Assembly: GCA_030159075.1 (NCBI GenBank)
Contig: BROG01000953.1
Span: forward strand, 1-64,000
Direction of reading: 5' to 3'
Length of the DNA stretch: 64,000 bases
From: Atrina japonica
Taxonomy: Eukaryota; Mollusca; Bivalvia; Pterioida; Pinnidae
Positions within the stretch are counted from its first letter, which is position 1. Each line of letters starts with the position of its first letter. A program made the translations under genes and the position numbers. Positions 46,901 to 56,334 of this stretch are shown in pieces. The notes under the pieces are model-generated. The model had not been told where the DNA came from. It saw only the letters and a program-made list of their open reading frames with translations, and did no database searches.

Positions 46901-47561
46901 CTTCATCTCCAAGTCTAGGTTTCTGAAAATGAAAACGACCAACTACAAACGCACGAGCTAAACAGGTCTTGACTTTATTCTTGTTCAGAAAGACTTTTTT
47001 TTTTATCAAAACTGAGATATTAACGTTTTCCACCCCAGCTGCCTACAGGTTGCATGACATCGATCACCGACATGGTGGAAGACCTATCATCGATTCTAAA
47101 ATTTTCATTTCTCTGTTGTACGTTCTCAATTTTCCCCATGAGTAGATCATTCAGGTTTTTGCATCCGTAAATTCTACCCACACTTCACTTTTTAAAGATG
47201 GATGATGTATATTGACTCTCATCTTATCCCGACCCTCGCACTGTAGTTTGTTCTTGATAGAAGTCAACATATGATCTAATACCTCTGATACTAAGTGTGT
47301 GGTATCTTTAGAAAAATGTTTTAACTTGACCTGTTACACATTCGAGGCTGTTTTAAACTTACGTGAGTTACATTCACTCAGGGTGTCTACTTCATAATAA
47401 TCACTATAATTGTTGAGTTGTATGTTTGCATTAAATCCATCACACCGTTGGTCTCTCTGGTGAGCATGTCTTTGACTTCTCGCCTGTTCTTTTCTTTCAT
47501 TTAACATTAAATCAAAGTTGGGTAAATTAGTCATTCTCTGTGGGTATGCTTCCGTTGTCAA
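43949..47561 (-). pseudogene. Protein-primed family B DNA polymerase of the Polinton, multiply broken
   Basis: Domains in order on the minus strand: N-terminal region (47,561-47,035); KTCLARAFVV (about 46,960); a Cys/His region with YYSERCDVGYNH (46,530); exonuclease motif EEYCESDVTIL (about 46,090); the endonuclease-like EFHGCFWHGCPLC (about 45,435); FFGGRTNAT and palm motif A DVCSLYPF (about 45,120); motif B KLFLNCLWNEFAQR (about 44,580); motif C YFDTEGIIY (about 44,275); and FVSGSPKNYAY (about 44,150). Length fits Polinton/adintovirus polymerases of about 1,100 residues. In-frame TAA/TAG codons (near 47,335, 46,115, 45,520 and 45,455), several 1-nt shifts and a SINE at 45.7 kb break it. 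The usual DTD of motif C is DTE here. Confidence 0.9.
45708..46002 (-). mobile_element. Full-length tRNA-derived SINE with Deu/Meta-type core, inserted in the polymerase gene
   Basis: It is flanked by the 12-bp duplication TATTCGATTCAG (45,696-45,707 and 46,003-46,014). Minus strand: tRNA-like head with A box TGGCTCAGTCGGTAGCGC and B box GAGTTCGAGTCCCG, a conserved core TCTTTCGGATGAGACAGTAA then TCCCGTGT, the body shared with 11.3 kb and a CAAA-rich tail. The polymerase frame resumes on the other side after one duplication is removed, so it inserted after the element did. Confidence 0.92.
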
Positions 47562-47734
47562 ATCTAAAATGAAGTTACAGTAACTGTATACGTGTATTTA
47601 TAATAAAAATGAAATATCTGTATAGATACTCAAACGAAGTATCATCACGCATATATATTCATAACGCTGTTTTATTCTAGTTTTTTATGTTTACAGGTAC
47701 ATAAAACTAGAAATTAGTGACAGTATTTACCTAA

Positions 47735-47925
47735 AAACAGGTGGCCAGATGTCTAAAACAGGTGGTCAGATGCCAAGTGTCAAGATGTCAAAAACCGGTG
47801 GTCAGATGACAAGTGTCAAGATGTCAACAACAGGTGGTCCGATGACAGATGGCCAGATGTCAAGTGTCAAGTTGTCAAAAACAGGTGGCTAGATGTCACA
47901 AACAGGTGCCCATATGTCTAGACGG
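47735..47925. repeat. CAGGTGG/CAGATG tandem array upstream of a Polinton gene
   Basis: ACAGGTGGTCAGATG, AAGTGTCAAGATGTC and variants repeat about seven times with mixed spacing. Each has E-box-like CAGGTG or CAGATG cores. It lies 50-240 bp upstream of the TATA box at 47,978. Confidence 0.8.
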
Positions 47926-47977
47926 AAAAAATGAAACTCGTCCTAAAATCAATGCGTCACACGCACGTCATAAACTC

Positions 47978-47985
47978 TATATAAG
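47978..47985 (+). promoter_or_regulatory. TATA box of the right-edge Polinton gene
   Basis: TATATAAG, 32 nt before the ATG at 48,017, in a context (ACTC before, CTAGTACTGCC after) that suits transcription starting close to 48,008. Confidence 0.7.
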
Positions 47986-48016
47986 CTAGTACTGCCTGAG
48001 TCGGTATTAGTTCATC

Positions 48017-48322
48017 ATGGATAACTCTTTCGACAATGATATGCAACCTGAAGAGAGAAACATGAGAATCATTCTTACACGGAGAACACGTATTGTAGTA
48101 AGACCACGCACCCCGATAAATTCTGGTATGACCCTTGCGACACCTACTACACAAAACCAGGGACCACCTAGATCTGACCCTTCACTTCCAGTTCCTGTAC
48201 AATACGTACTAGCTCAGAAAGCATTAGCTAATCTCCGACAACATAAGACAGAGATAAATCGACTGATGATAGAGAAAGAAAGGGAAGTTCGTCGTTGGCG
48301 ACGTCTTTTCGACAGCTATTAG
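48017..48322 (+). CDS. Right-edge Polinton protein, 101 residues, unrecognised
   Basis: Intact ORF starting MDNSFDNDMQPEERNMRIIL, then TRRTRIVVRPRTP, a Pro/Ser/Thr-rich middle, then a charged helix (VQYVLAQKALANLRQHKTEI, then EREVRRWRRLFDSY). It has a TATA box upstream and a histone-type stem-loop 36 nt after the stop. The Arg-rich segment could contact DNA. The family is unknown. It is one of only two intact genes with this 3' signal. Confidence 0.65.
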   Translation: MDNSFDNDMQPEERNMRIILTRRTRIVVRPRTPINSGMTLATPTTQNQGPPRSDPSLPVPVQYVLAQKALANLRQHKTEINRLMIEKEREVRRWRRLFDSY

Positions 48323-48358
48323 AATCTCTCTCTAAATTAGCTTTTCGAAGCAATCAAC

Positions 48359-48374
48359 GGCGCTATTAAGGGCC
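48359..48374 (+). terminator. Histone-type 3' stem-loop, right edge
   Basis: TCAAC precedes GGCGCTATTAAGGGCC, then ACCCAACTTAT and TCGAAAAGAAACC. The stem has one G-G mismatch, so it is somewhat decayed, but the AAC and ACC flanks and purine-rich element are kept. About 100 bp from here outward are an inverted copy of the left edge (39,860-39,957). Confidence 0.7.
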
Positions 48375-48594
48375 ACCCAACTTATTCGAAAAGAAACCTT
48401 AACTAGCAGTATGCAGGTTTTATGTATGTTGTGTTATTCTGTAGCGACGAGTTTAAAAAATATTGTAGTGACTAAAACAATACCTATCAGTGTATATTCG
48501 CTAAACATTAATAGTTTTATTTCAATTGTGTTATTGGTATGACTGAAGTATTCACTTCATTAGATTAAAGTCTAATATAGTAAGTCATGTGACT

Positions 48595-48945
48595 AGAGAG
48601 AGGTTCAGTTAAGCTTGTGAAAACTCATTTGAGAACGGAAAAACCACTACTACTAGCATGGATGAGTGTTTCATTTTTTATTAGTTAGGGCTAGATTATC
48701 CCCCATGCATTAAAATGTCAAATATCTCAGAAGAAAAAAAGTCACATACCTTTAAAAACTAGAGTATAGGTTCAGATAGACCTCTGAGAGCTCATTTATG
48801 ACCCGGAGCTCGAAGAGTCAACATCATCAGAAAAACAATACCAGCATAGGGTGAGCGTTTGAATTATTATTACATAGGCTTAGTGTTTACCGTATGAAAC
48901 AGTAATTTTCAATATATTAGAAAAAATTTAGGAACTAGCAACGTT
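48595..48945. repeat. Two diverged tandem copies of about 171 bp in the right arm
   Basis: AGGTTCAG, GAGAGCTCATTT or GAAAACTCATTT, CTAGCATGG-TGAGTGTTT or CCAGCATAGGGTGAGCGTTT and TCAGAAGAAAAA-like words recur at the same spacing. No gene was found in this arm. Confidence 0.55.
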
Positions 48946-49214
48946 AATAAGGTTTTCATTACTTACAACTTAATTATTCTAACAGGGGAATACACATCAA
49001 TGTTCAACGCTATTCAACGTTAATCAACGTTCATTCACTCTAGACCTAAAAACTTTGAAAAAACCCAACTCCTGTTAGCATTACTAATATCGGCAACTGT
49101 GGAGACACTTACTACCGATTTGACTCCAACCTGGGAAAATTCCAAAGTTTCGGTTCTAAAAATAGATTCACCTGCAGTCCAAAACTGGAAAAACCCATCT
49201 CCTGTTAGCAACTC

Positions 49215-49714
49215 TCATCAACTCTCGCCGACTGTGGCGACACCTACTGCTTATTGCACTCAAACATGGGGAAACCCAAAGTTTTGGTTCTAAAAATAGA
49301 TTCACTCTAACCCAAAACTGGAAAAAAACTTTAGCCGTTGAGCTCTCGTGAACTCACGTGACCCATCGTGACCTCGTAGTTTTGTAACAAAGGCTATCAT
49401 TGGCTCGTTATTCAAGATGGCCGCCTACACAACCTTCCAATTCCTTCATAGACACACCTCCAAATTCAACGATTGGCTCTTTCTAATTATTGCCATGACA
49501 ACATCATCTCACTTCCGGTATGATGCTCATCCGGTATGACCTCACTTCCGGTATGACGCCTTTCCGGTTATGACGTCACAGGAGGCTCCATGGCACAATT
49601 TTAAAACTGACCAATCAGAAACCAGCATTCTGATGACTTCATCAACAGCGCCACTGATGGTGCCCCCTATCGGCCAAATTTCAAAATCGTGTCAGGGAGC
49701 TGCCTATAACTACT
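49215..49714. repeat. Right TIR of the Polinton
   Basis: Inverted match to 37,337-37,680 with internal indels; it is longer on this side. It ends GCCTATAACTACT and contains its own foldback (49,584-49,605 against 49,681-49,700). Its inner portion (GGCGAC, CAACTCTC, GATTCAC) recurs imperfectly at 49,085-49,215. Confidence 0.85.
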
Positions 49715-49720
49715 GTCCCC
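49715..49720. repeat. Right target-site duplication (GTCCCC)
   Basis: Identical and in direct orientation to 37,331-37,336. It is not part of the TIR, because the left flank is the same strand sequence rather than its complement. Confidence 0.88.
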
Positions 49721-51150
49721 CCGGAAGAACGGGTCCGGACCCAACTTTCTCTCCTGGAAAAAATTGGCCCTGAATAGAATTTTTCCCCTAGGAAGAATCA
49801 ACACGGGCCCAACACCCCCTAGGAAAAAAGCGCGACAGTATAGAATTTCCACCCAAATAACAGTCCGCCATTTCTCCCTTATCGCAGGTTAAGCTATTCA
49901 TCTGTTTCCAGTTCTATTACTAGAAATCTGTCGATCCATATAAGCCAAAGACTAAAAGATCAACTTTAAATTTACAAAATAAAATAATTCAAATCACGAA
50001 ATCTGGTATTAGAATTAATTAAATACACTGAAATCTTTGTCGAGTTATGTCATTAATAAATTAAAGCGATATAAGGTGTCACAATGACTATTTTGTCCCC
50101 TGACATATAGTGTTCAAATACATTATAAAACACGTTAAACGTTGTAAAAGAACTTCTTTTAGAAGTTAATTGTTTTATTAAGTTTTAGTTTTGGTATTTA
50201 TTATAAGTTTTCCGTACCTTAAAAACGCAAGCTGTATTTCCGTATGCAATGACCTTTCAGATAAACTCTTTCGCCATATTAAATGTACTTCGCAATTCGG
50301 TCCTTTAGGCGCTCGGACTGTTAAAGTCGGTCGATTTCTATGTGTTCTATATTTATTTTTAAAATACAGGTTGTGATCTTTATTGAACATTGCATGTATT
50401 ATGTGAAATATATGCTTTTCAACTTTATTTAAAATACTTAAGGAAAATCGGATGAATATATGAATAAATATATTCGGACCCAGTTGCACAACAGGTCGTT
50501 AAATTTAATGTGACGTTAACCAATGTTAAGCCAATGGGCTAACTGTACGTTAAATTTAACTGAATGCTGACGTTGACGAAATCAAAACAATATAACTGTG
50601 AAAAGTATGTTGACCTCATGTTTTACAATCGTGCCGCTATGTCTAGTGGAGTTGGGCAGCTCATGATCATATGTGTCAAGAATGATAAAGCCGAGAATGG
50701 GATAGGACAAGTTAAAAAGGGTGTCGAGATCACCCGATATACCCGTCACGTTGACAATTTCAGAAACGAATGTTTTGAAACGACGAAAAAGACCCACTTT
50801 ACCTGATTTAGGTATGAAATGATGATGTACGAAAATAAACGCAAAGGGTAATAAGAATAGAATGTATATTAAATGCAAATATCACGTGTTAAATGGTCAC
50901 TCGGTAATCTTCGTAAACTATTACGGATAGTTAATTTGCAATGATCAAAGTAAGGCGGACAAAAAAAAACTAACGACCATGTTTGTTCCCACATAGAATT
51001 GACGTTATGTCGAATTTTTCATTATAACGAAATTGATATGGTGGGCATTTTATAGTTAGCTCCCTTGAGTATCATTTACGCATATATAAATAAATAAAGC
51101 AGAAAGTCATAACGGTTCTCATTATGTTAATTAATTCTATTATATTAGAT
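49721..51150. other. Intergenic, no gene recognised
   Basis: A C/G-rich patch with repeated CCCTAGGAA words lies at 49,770-49,835. An imperfect palindrome around CGTTAAATTTAA occurs at 50,500-50,555. ORFs at 50,178-50,489 (minus) and 50,582-50,878 (minus, hydrophobic N-terminus) have no family match or splice support. Confidence 0.35.
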
Positions 51151-51154
51151 TGTG

Positions 51155-51265
51155 TAGATGGCCAAATGGTAAGGACGTCGTGCATGAGGGCCAGGTGATT
51201 GGTGCCGTAAGTTGAGAGTTCGAACCCCTGCCGGGACATGGTGAGTTTTTAGGTTCCTTGTTATT
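51155..51265 (+). mobile_element. tRNA-like SINE head
   Basis: GTGTAGATGGCCAAATGGTA as A-box region and GAGAGTTCGAACCCCTGCCG as B-box region, followed by GGGACATGGTGAGTTTTTAG. The acceptor stem does not pair properly, so it is a SINE or tRNA relic rather than a working tRNA. Confidence 0.5.
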
Positions 51266-51719
51266 TCTGAATTTGTGCTGTTTGTATGATTTATTTTCAC
51301 TAAATAATATCATTTCTTATTCAAGGTCCGTAGTTAATGTTTACTGTTGTAGTGATATTTGTGCTTTATATATATAATATTATATATGATGACATTACTC
51401 CATTTTTGCAAACCTATCAGTAAAAATATATATCAATTGCTGTAAATCATTTTAAAATAACCAAATTTTAAGTATGTATATGTAGCGTTGATTCATCAAA
51501 ACTTCAAAAACGTCTACAAAATAAATGTTTTTCAAACGTTCAAGAATACCATGACATATCTGTATGTAGACTGCTTTATGTCAGGCTATCAGCACATACT
51601 TTTTCTATTTTGAAATCCGGAAACAAGATATGTGAAATTCTACCCGGGGCAGTTGTCCGCCCTGATGGAAACTCTGTACTGACTTTGTGCATGGGAAAAA
51701 TAATATGATGGGGCGCTTT

Positions 51720-52245
51720 TTCTTCCTATGGGGGAGTCTAACCCCAACCTAATTAAAAACAGATTTCTTACCGCTCCCGTTTTCTGATGTGTCGCATAAA
51801 GGATCTAACACAATCCGCTATGGGTTCACGTGCGGGTAACCTCTAAAAGATATGTAATGTTCAACCAATTAAAATGCGACCTACAAAAATTAATGGCACA
51901 GCGATATCATTTATGTTATTAAAAAAGTAACCGTGAGTCCACAAAATCCAATCAGAATATGTTTTGTGATTCGGACCCATCCAGATTATGCATATAATTC
52001 TGTACTACCGTATTTGTGTGCTCATGTTCTTTATAATGTTAAAAATGTTAACTATCTTTGCTATTTGATTGCTTACAATATACTGTAAGTCACTTTTTTA
52101 TCGGTCGAAAATGACACACCTATGAGGTCATCTGCACGTGACTCAATGGCGGGTTGCGTAAGATCCTCTACGCGACATATCAGAAAACGGGAGCGATTAG
52201 AGATCGGTTTTTAATTAGATTGGTCTAATTCGGGTCCGTTTTTCC
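51720..52245. mobile_element. MITE with inverted arms of about 100 bp
   Basis: The left arm (CTAATTAAAAACAGATTTCT, CGCTCCCGTTTTCTGATGTG, TCGCATAAAGGATCTAACAC, TTCACGTGCGGGTAACCTC) matches the complement of the right arm with about 15 percent differences. It is about 525 bp, with no ORF in the centre. Confidence 0.8.
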
Positions 52246-52994
52246 GGGGGAAGGGGAGGCCTATGCTACAACACCGGTAGTCCAAATCCATAAAATCCAA
52301 GATATACAGACAAAGCTGGGTTGGATTTAGAATTTCGAGTTAGCGGGAAGTAAGAGTCTATAATTGAAAATTTCTTTAGGCCTAATTTATTGGCTCTGAG
52401 AAGTCTTTTTTCGGGATTCCATAATTGATAATAATATAAAATAAGTATTTTATTTTTTCATGCATTTAAACTGTCTTTTGCACAATAAATAAACGAAGTA
52501 AGTAATAACATCAGTACAGAATGTTAACTTGCCGACATAATGTGATGATTCTCGAAACCACTTTTTGCTATAATCTGGTAACACAATGTCGATATAGTCC
52601 ATATCAATATGTTGACATGTTGAGAAAAATATAAGGTTATAACCACATAACTTATGTGAATATGTTGTCAAAAAGTCATTTTGTCAATATAATATCAATT
52701 ATCACACCATGTCGACATAACTAATTAGATTATCTCAACATGTCAACATGGTACTGATTTGAACAGTCGGCCATTATAACAGAGGGCAGTATGTTTTCTG
52801 AAATTGAAAACTCAGTACAGGGAGTGCTTTATTCTTGCTTTCTGAAAAAAGTTGATTTGTTGATTAATAAGCACCAAAATAATAGAATAAAGCCTGATGC
52901 GAAGCCTTTCGTCAATTTAACTCGAATAGTCACTGGGTTTATATAAAGTGTTTAATTACGCCATTATTTATTTCGAAAAGATGACCACAATTAT

Positions 52995-53000
52995 TTTATT
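52995..53000 (-). promoter_or_regulatory. Poly(A) signal of esterase copy 2
   Basis: AATAAA on the minus strand about 40 nt after the exon-2 stop. Confidence 0.5.
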
Positions 53001-53038
53001 CAATGATTCATTATTCTTGCCATTGTAAGAGAAGCATT

Positions 53039-53255
53039 TTATCTTCCCACTATACTGGAAAACATCAGTGAGAGATTCACGGGATTGGATCCAGTAGCAG
53101 AATGTTGAATGTTCGGTATATCTCTCAACCACAATGATACTCTATCATAAATGTAATCCATTTCCGCTCTAGTTGCAAGATCTAGTCGAAGGAAATATCG
53201 ATTCAATGAATCATATTCTGGCCAGGCCGCCATATCACGTCCACCATTGGGATTT
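53039..53255 (-). pseudogene. Carboxylesterase-like copy 2, exon 2
   Basis: 217 bp, as in gene 1. The acceptor is TTGTGGTTACAG, then NPNGGRDMAAWPEYDSLNRY and on to ...FSSIVGR. Only a few residues differ from gene 1 (for example YYIND to DYIYD, LKDIP to LRDIP), so this exon is intact although exon 1 is frameshifted. The intron (53,256-54,571) is shorter than in gene 1. Confidence 0.8.
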
Positions 53256-53299
53256 CTGTAACCACAATAAGTTCATCGTATAAGGAAAATATATTTATA

Positions 53300-53350
53300 G
53301 TCATCTGAAAGAAAAGTTATATTACGTCCTCCATTCGGACTGCTGTAACA
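53300..53350 (-). pseudogene. Relict duplicate of the exon-2 acceptor in the copy-2 intron
   Basis: The minus strand reads TTTTGTTACAG then CAGTCCGAATGGAGGACGTA, then AATATAAC, a diverged copy of the exon-2 start (NPNGGRNM) and its acceptor, followed by the same intronic words TATAAGGA and AATCATTTAAAAA. A local tandem duplication left it behind. Confidence 0.7.
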
Positions 53351-53699
53351 AAAGTAATTTAAATGTATAAGGATACAATCATTTAAAAAAAAACATCTTG
53401 TCTTTTAAATGGATCATAAATCCAATTCCTAAAATCAGAATTGCCCAGGAAATCCTAGATCATATAAATTTACAATTGTATATAAAATACGATACTTTTC
53501 CAGTGCTAATAATGATTTTTAAAATACAAAGCAAAATACAAATTATAAACAATATTGTTTAAAGTTTTCTTGCAGATATTGAAGAGTCGATTCAAAATGT
53601 TATTTTTGCGTAAAGTTCAACTTCAACTTCAAATTTGGTTATTACTACATATGTAAATATAATCCCTTCGACTTACACAATTTAGTTCTGCATATTTTA

Positions 53700-53935
53700 T
53701 GTATGGATTGTGTAGTCTGTACCAATTATGACGGGAATTGATTCCTAACTTATTTCATTTGAATGTGAATGTGGACTCGCTGTGGTGTGATCGGTCAACA
53801 AGGGATGCTTACTCTTTCAACAGACCTGATCCCAATCCGTTCCGTGTTTGTCCAATTTTCACCAGATTTGTATATTTGTCTCCTGAAATCCTAAAGCCAA
53901 ATACTTTAGTATCTGTCATTTTTATAATATATAAC
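53700..53935 (+). mobile_element. REP-A copy in the esterase copy-2 intron
   Basis: TGTAGTCTGTACCAATTATG, GTGGACTCGCTGTGGTGTGA, AAGGGATGCTTACTC, CCGTGTTTGTCCA and TTTAGTATCTG follow the order of the 29.6-kb copy, with many changes. Confidence 0.7.
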
Positions 53936-53999
53936 GAACTGGCAAAGCGTCGTAGTTGATATATCTGTTTGATCTTTGTGCATACTAATTCAGTTTTCA

Positions 54000-54200
54000 A
54001 CACTCATTCGATTTTGAATATTATTTTACGCAACACTCAACGTTTTTGCAGTTCTTTGGTGGCGGCCAATGCTTCCGCAAGTAAATTGGTAAACTTTCTC
54101 CCAAAATCAACAGGGCTCGAACCTGCGCTGCCAAGAAGTAAGAGACTCAATGGCTCAAAGTGCGATTTTCTACTCGGTCACATAGGTCCCAGTTTTCAAT
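54000..54200 (-). mobile_element. SINE-B copy 2
   Basis: Shares AACACTCAACG-TTTTTGCAGTT, GGTGGCG-CCA, AAATTGGTAAACTTTCTC, GGGCTCGAACCTGCGCTG and AGAAGTAAGAGAC with the 25.49-kb copy (GGGTTAGAACCTGTGCTG). Intronic in esterase copy 2. Confidence 0.6.
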
Positions 54201-54571
54201 ACAATGCAATTGATAATATATGTGCAGTATATAGAATCATATTGTAATAGAAAAATGATGAACAGCAATTAATGAAATTTTGTAAAAGAGTACAGAATTC
54301 GACATTTTACTTGTGTCCATAGAAACTCGGATTTAGCTATTCTCAGGGAGATTTACAGATTGGAACGTAATCAATACAAATCATGCGACGGCATTTTGAT
54401 GAAATATTTACGAAAATTCTATTACAATTTACGAATTTTGGACACAAAAGTATATGCACATAAAATATGAATACCATAAATATTAATAACAGATACAAAG
54501 TGAATCACAAATTAGCGAATTCGGTAGATTTGCATGTACATTCCAAAGACCCGACATAGACCATTCCTTAC

Positions 54572-56093
54572 CCGTATTTTGCGAAGTTTGTCCAGTATGT
54601 TTTCATGTCGTCTCCCAAGTGGTACTCATCAGGTGGCAATGTCATTTGCAAACCGGGCAATGTAATATCAAAAAGATATTTTAGCTCTTTACCATGTGCT
54701 GCTCCGGTGAACCATGGTGGAATTGTTTCTTTGAACGATGAGATGAGAAGTTGTCTAGAAAATATATATTGATACGTTTTTGCCTTAGTGTTATTTATGG
54801 CATGAAAGTGAAGGTTGTACATAGAGGGAGCGATAAAAATAAAATCGCCGTACATGTTGACAAGTTGCCTAGCTTGTTCTGAAATATTATTATGAACGCA
54901 ATATTTGTCACATATAGCCTTCTGAATGCTTTGATCACCGGAAAAGAAATTTCTAACAAGCGGAGAGAGTATAGTTTCTAGAACACTGTTTGGAATTCCG
55001 TCACTGATATTAAAATGAAATCGGGACTGTTCTTTTTCCACCATTCCTATGATACCAAATCCCTCCGAATTACAATTTCCTATTATCATATCAAGGGATT
55101 TGAAAAAGTTAAGAGCATCGGATGGGGGGCCTGATATAATATTTTTAGGTGAAACCATAAACAACTCTGAATCTACAACTGGGGCAAACATAATTTCAGA
55201 TAAGTATGATGAATTTTCACTGTAAGACGCATATGCATTCAACAAAGACGATGAATTTTTTCCACGCATACAGTCAATAAACTGGCTTTTGTTTTTGGTG
55301 GCTGATGTACATGAGACCATGGATCCAACGTTGAAGGTGTGTTGTGCTCCAAATCTTGTTGTTGTTATGGGAGAAGTAGCTACACCACTTTGTGCGATGA
55401 CTCGATGAAACAAACCTTTATTTGCTGGAATAACGGAAAGTAGACTTACACTAAATCCTCCGGCGGATTGACCAAATATTGTAATTGAATTAGGATTTCC
55501 ACCGAAAGCTTGTATGTTAGATTTGACCCATTTTAAGGCTGGTCCCAAAGTCCGTAATTACCACCAGCCTCACTACTACCCACTGAAAAAAATCCAAAAA
55601 AACCTAATCTGTAATTGACGGTAACGACGATAACATCCCCGTGGAGGGCAAGAGAAGATCCATCGTGCGATTTTCCAGATCCATATTGATAACCTCCACC
55701 ATGGATCCATACCATTACAGACTTATTGTTGACTGCTGATATGTTGTTCGGAACATATATATTTAGAAAGAGACAGTCTTCCGACATTGCCTCAGCCTGA
55801 GTCTTTCCAGGAAAGGGGGCTTGTAAACAAACATCTTTGTCAAGAGTTGCATCCAGTGTTCCTTTCCAAGCTCCATAGGGAATAGGTTTTGCAAAACGTA
55901 GATTTCCTACAGGTGCTTTTGCATAAGGAATGCCCATAAAAGTGTTCACCATTTGTCGTCCGTCCTTTAAAAGACGCTTTTCTCCTTTTATGTTGCCTAG
56001 TGGTGCCATAACGGTGATATACTCTGAATTTGTTATCTCAAGAACAAAAAAGGAAATGATCACCCAATTGTTAATCCGTTTAAAAGATGCCAT
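54572..56093 (-). pseudogene. Carboxylesterase-like copy 2, exon 1 with a 7-bp deletion
   Basis: Paralogue of 26,736-28,270. The start chosen is the ATG at 56,093 after an acceptor (TTTTTTTTCAG) at 56,118, with a hydrophobic leader (WVIISFFVLEI). EDCLFLNIYVP, HGGGYQYGSG, the elbow GQSAGG, NSEG and GAAHGKEL are kept, so all triad residues remain. After GGNYGLWDQ, 7 bp present in gene 1 are missing (about 55,537-55,545) and the frame shifts just before the nucleophile elbow. Unless this is a sequencing error, the product is truncated to about 185 residues. Donor: ACGG/GTAAGG. Confidence 0.85.
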
Positions 56094-56261
56094 TATCAGC
56101 AACGTGTTCCAGGATTTCTGAAAAAAATAAGATAAATAAATAAAATGCTATATCACGTTTTATGGGGAAAACTCTCAGTTGTGTTTTAGTATACTTGTCC
56201 TAAATCATTGTGCCCTTAATTGCTTTAACTCTAAAACGAATTTGGCATATGTAATATTGAC

Positions 56262-56332
56262 ACACAATTTAGCCCTATGATTTCTCCCGTAAATCATAAT
56301 TTAGCACTATGATTTCTCCCCTAAATCATATC
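56262..56332. repeat. Tandem pair of about 36 bp
   Basis: ATTTAGCCCTATGATTTCTC, then CCGTAAATCATA, is repeated as ATTTAGCACTATGATTTCTC, then CCCTAAATCATA. Confidence 0.85.
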
Positions 56333-56334
56333 AA

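Larger units (their letters stand above)
37337..49714. mobile_element. Maverick/Polinton-type virus-like transposon, 12.4 kb
   Basis: Evidence: matching termini AGTAGTTATAGGCAGCTCCC and its complement, long TIRs, the exact 6-bp duplication GTCCCC and a family B protein-primed DNA polymerase inside. Polintons self-synthesise through this polymerase and integrate with a retroviral-type integrase. Here no integrase, FtsK-type ATPase, cysteine protease or major capsid gene was found. The length is below the usual 15-20 kb. Layout: left TIR, Penelope-like debris, minisatellite and poly(C), then a gene block at 39.9-48.4 kb, a non-coding right arm and the right TIR. Small edge genes carry histone-type 3' ends. 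The central genes (polymerase, charged ORFs, BIR gene) are all minus strand. Several genes are broken, so the copy is probably dead or was always non-autonomous. Confidence 0.88.

Noticed and set aside
40838..47561. Alternative genetic code: almost all in-frame stops in the Polinton genes are TAA or TAG and could be read as Gln.
   Set aside because: The polymerase also has several single-base frameshifts, and at conserved positions the stops replace Tyr or Glu rather than Gln. The two intact genes need no recoding. Ordinary decay explains the pattern.
39900..48410. An 8.5-kb transposon ending at the inverted GGCCACCCAACTTA sequences.
   Set aside because: These sites are histone-type stem-loops with their flanks, and similar ones occur internally. 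True TIRs with a 6-bp duplication lie outside, at 37,337 and 49,714.
50582..50878. 98-codon minus-strand ORF with a hydrophobic N-terminus as a secreted peptide.
   Set aside because: No splice or poly(A) context, no cysteine pattern and no repeat elsewhere. A chance ORF is as likely.
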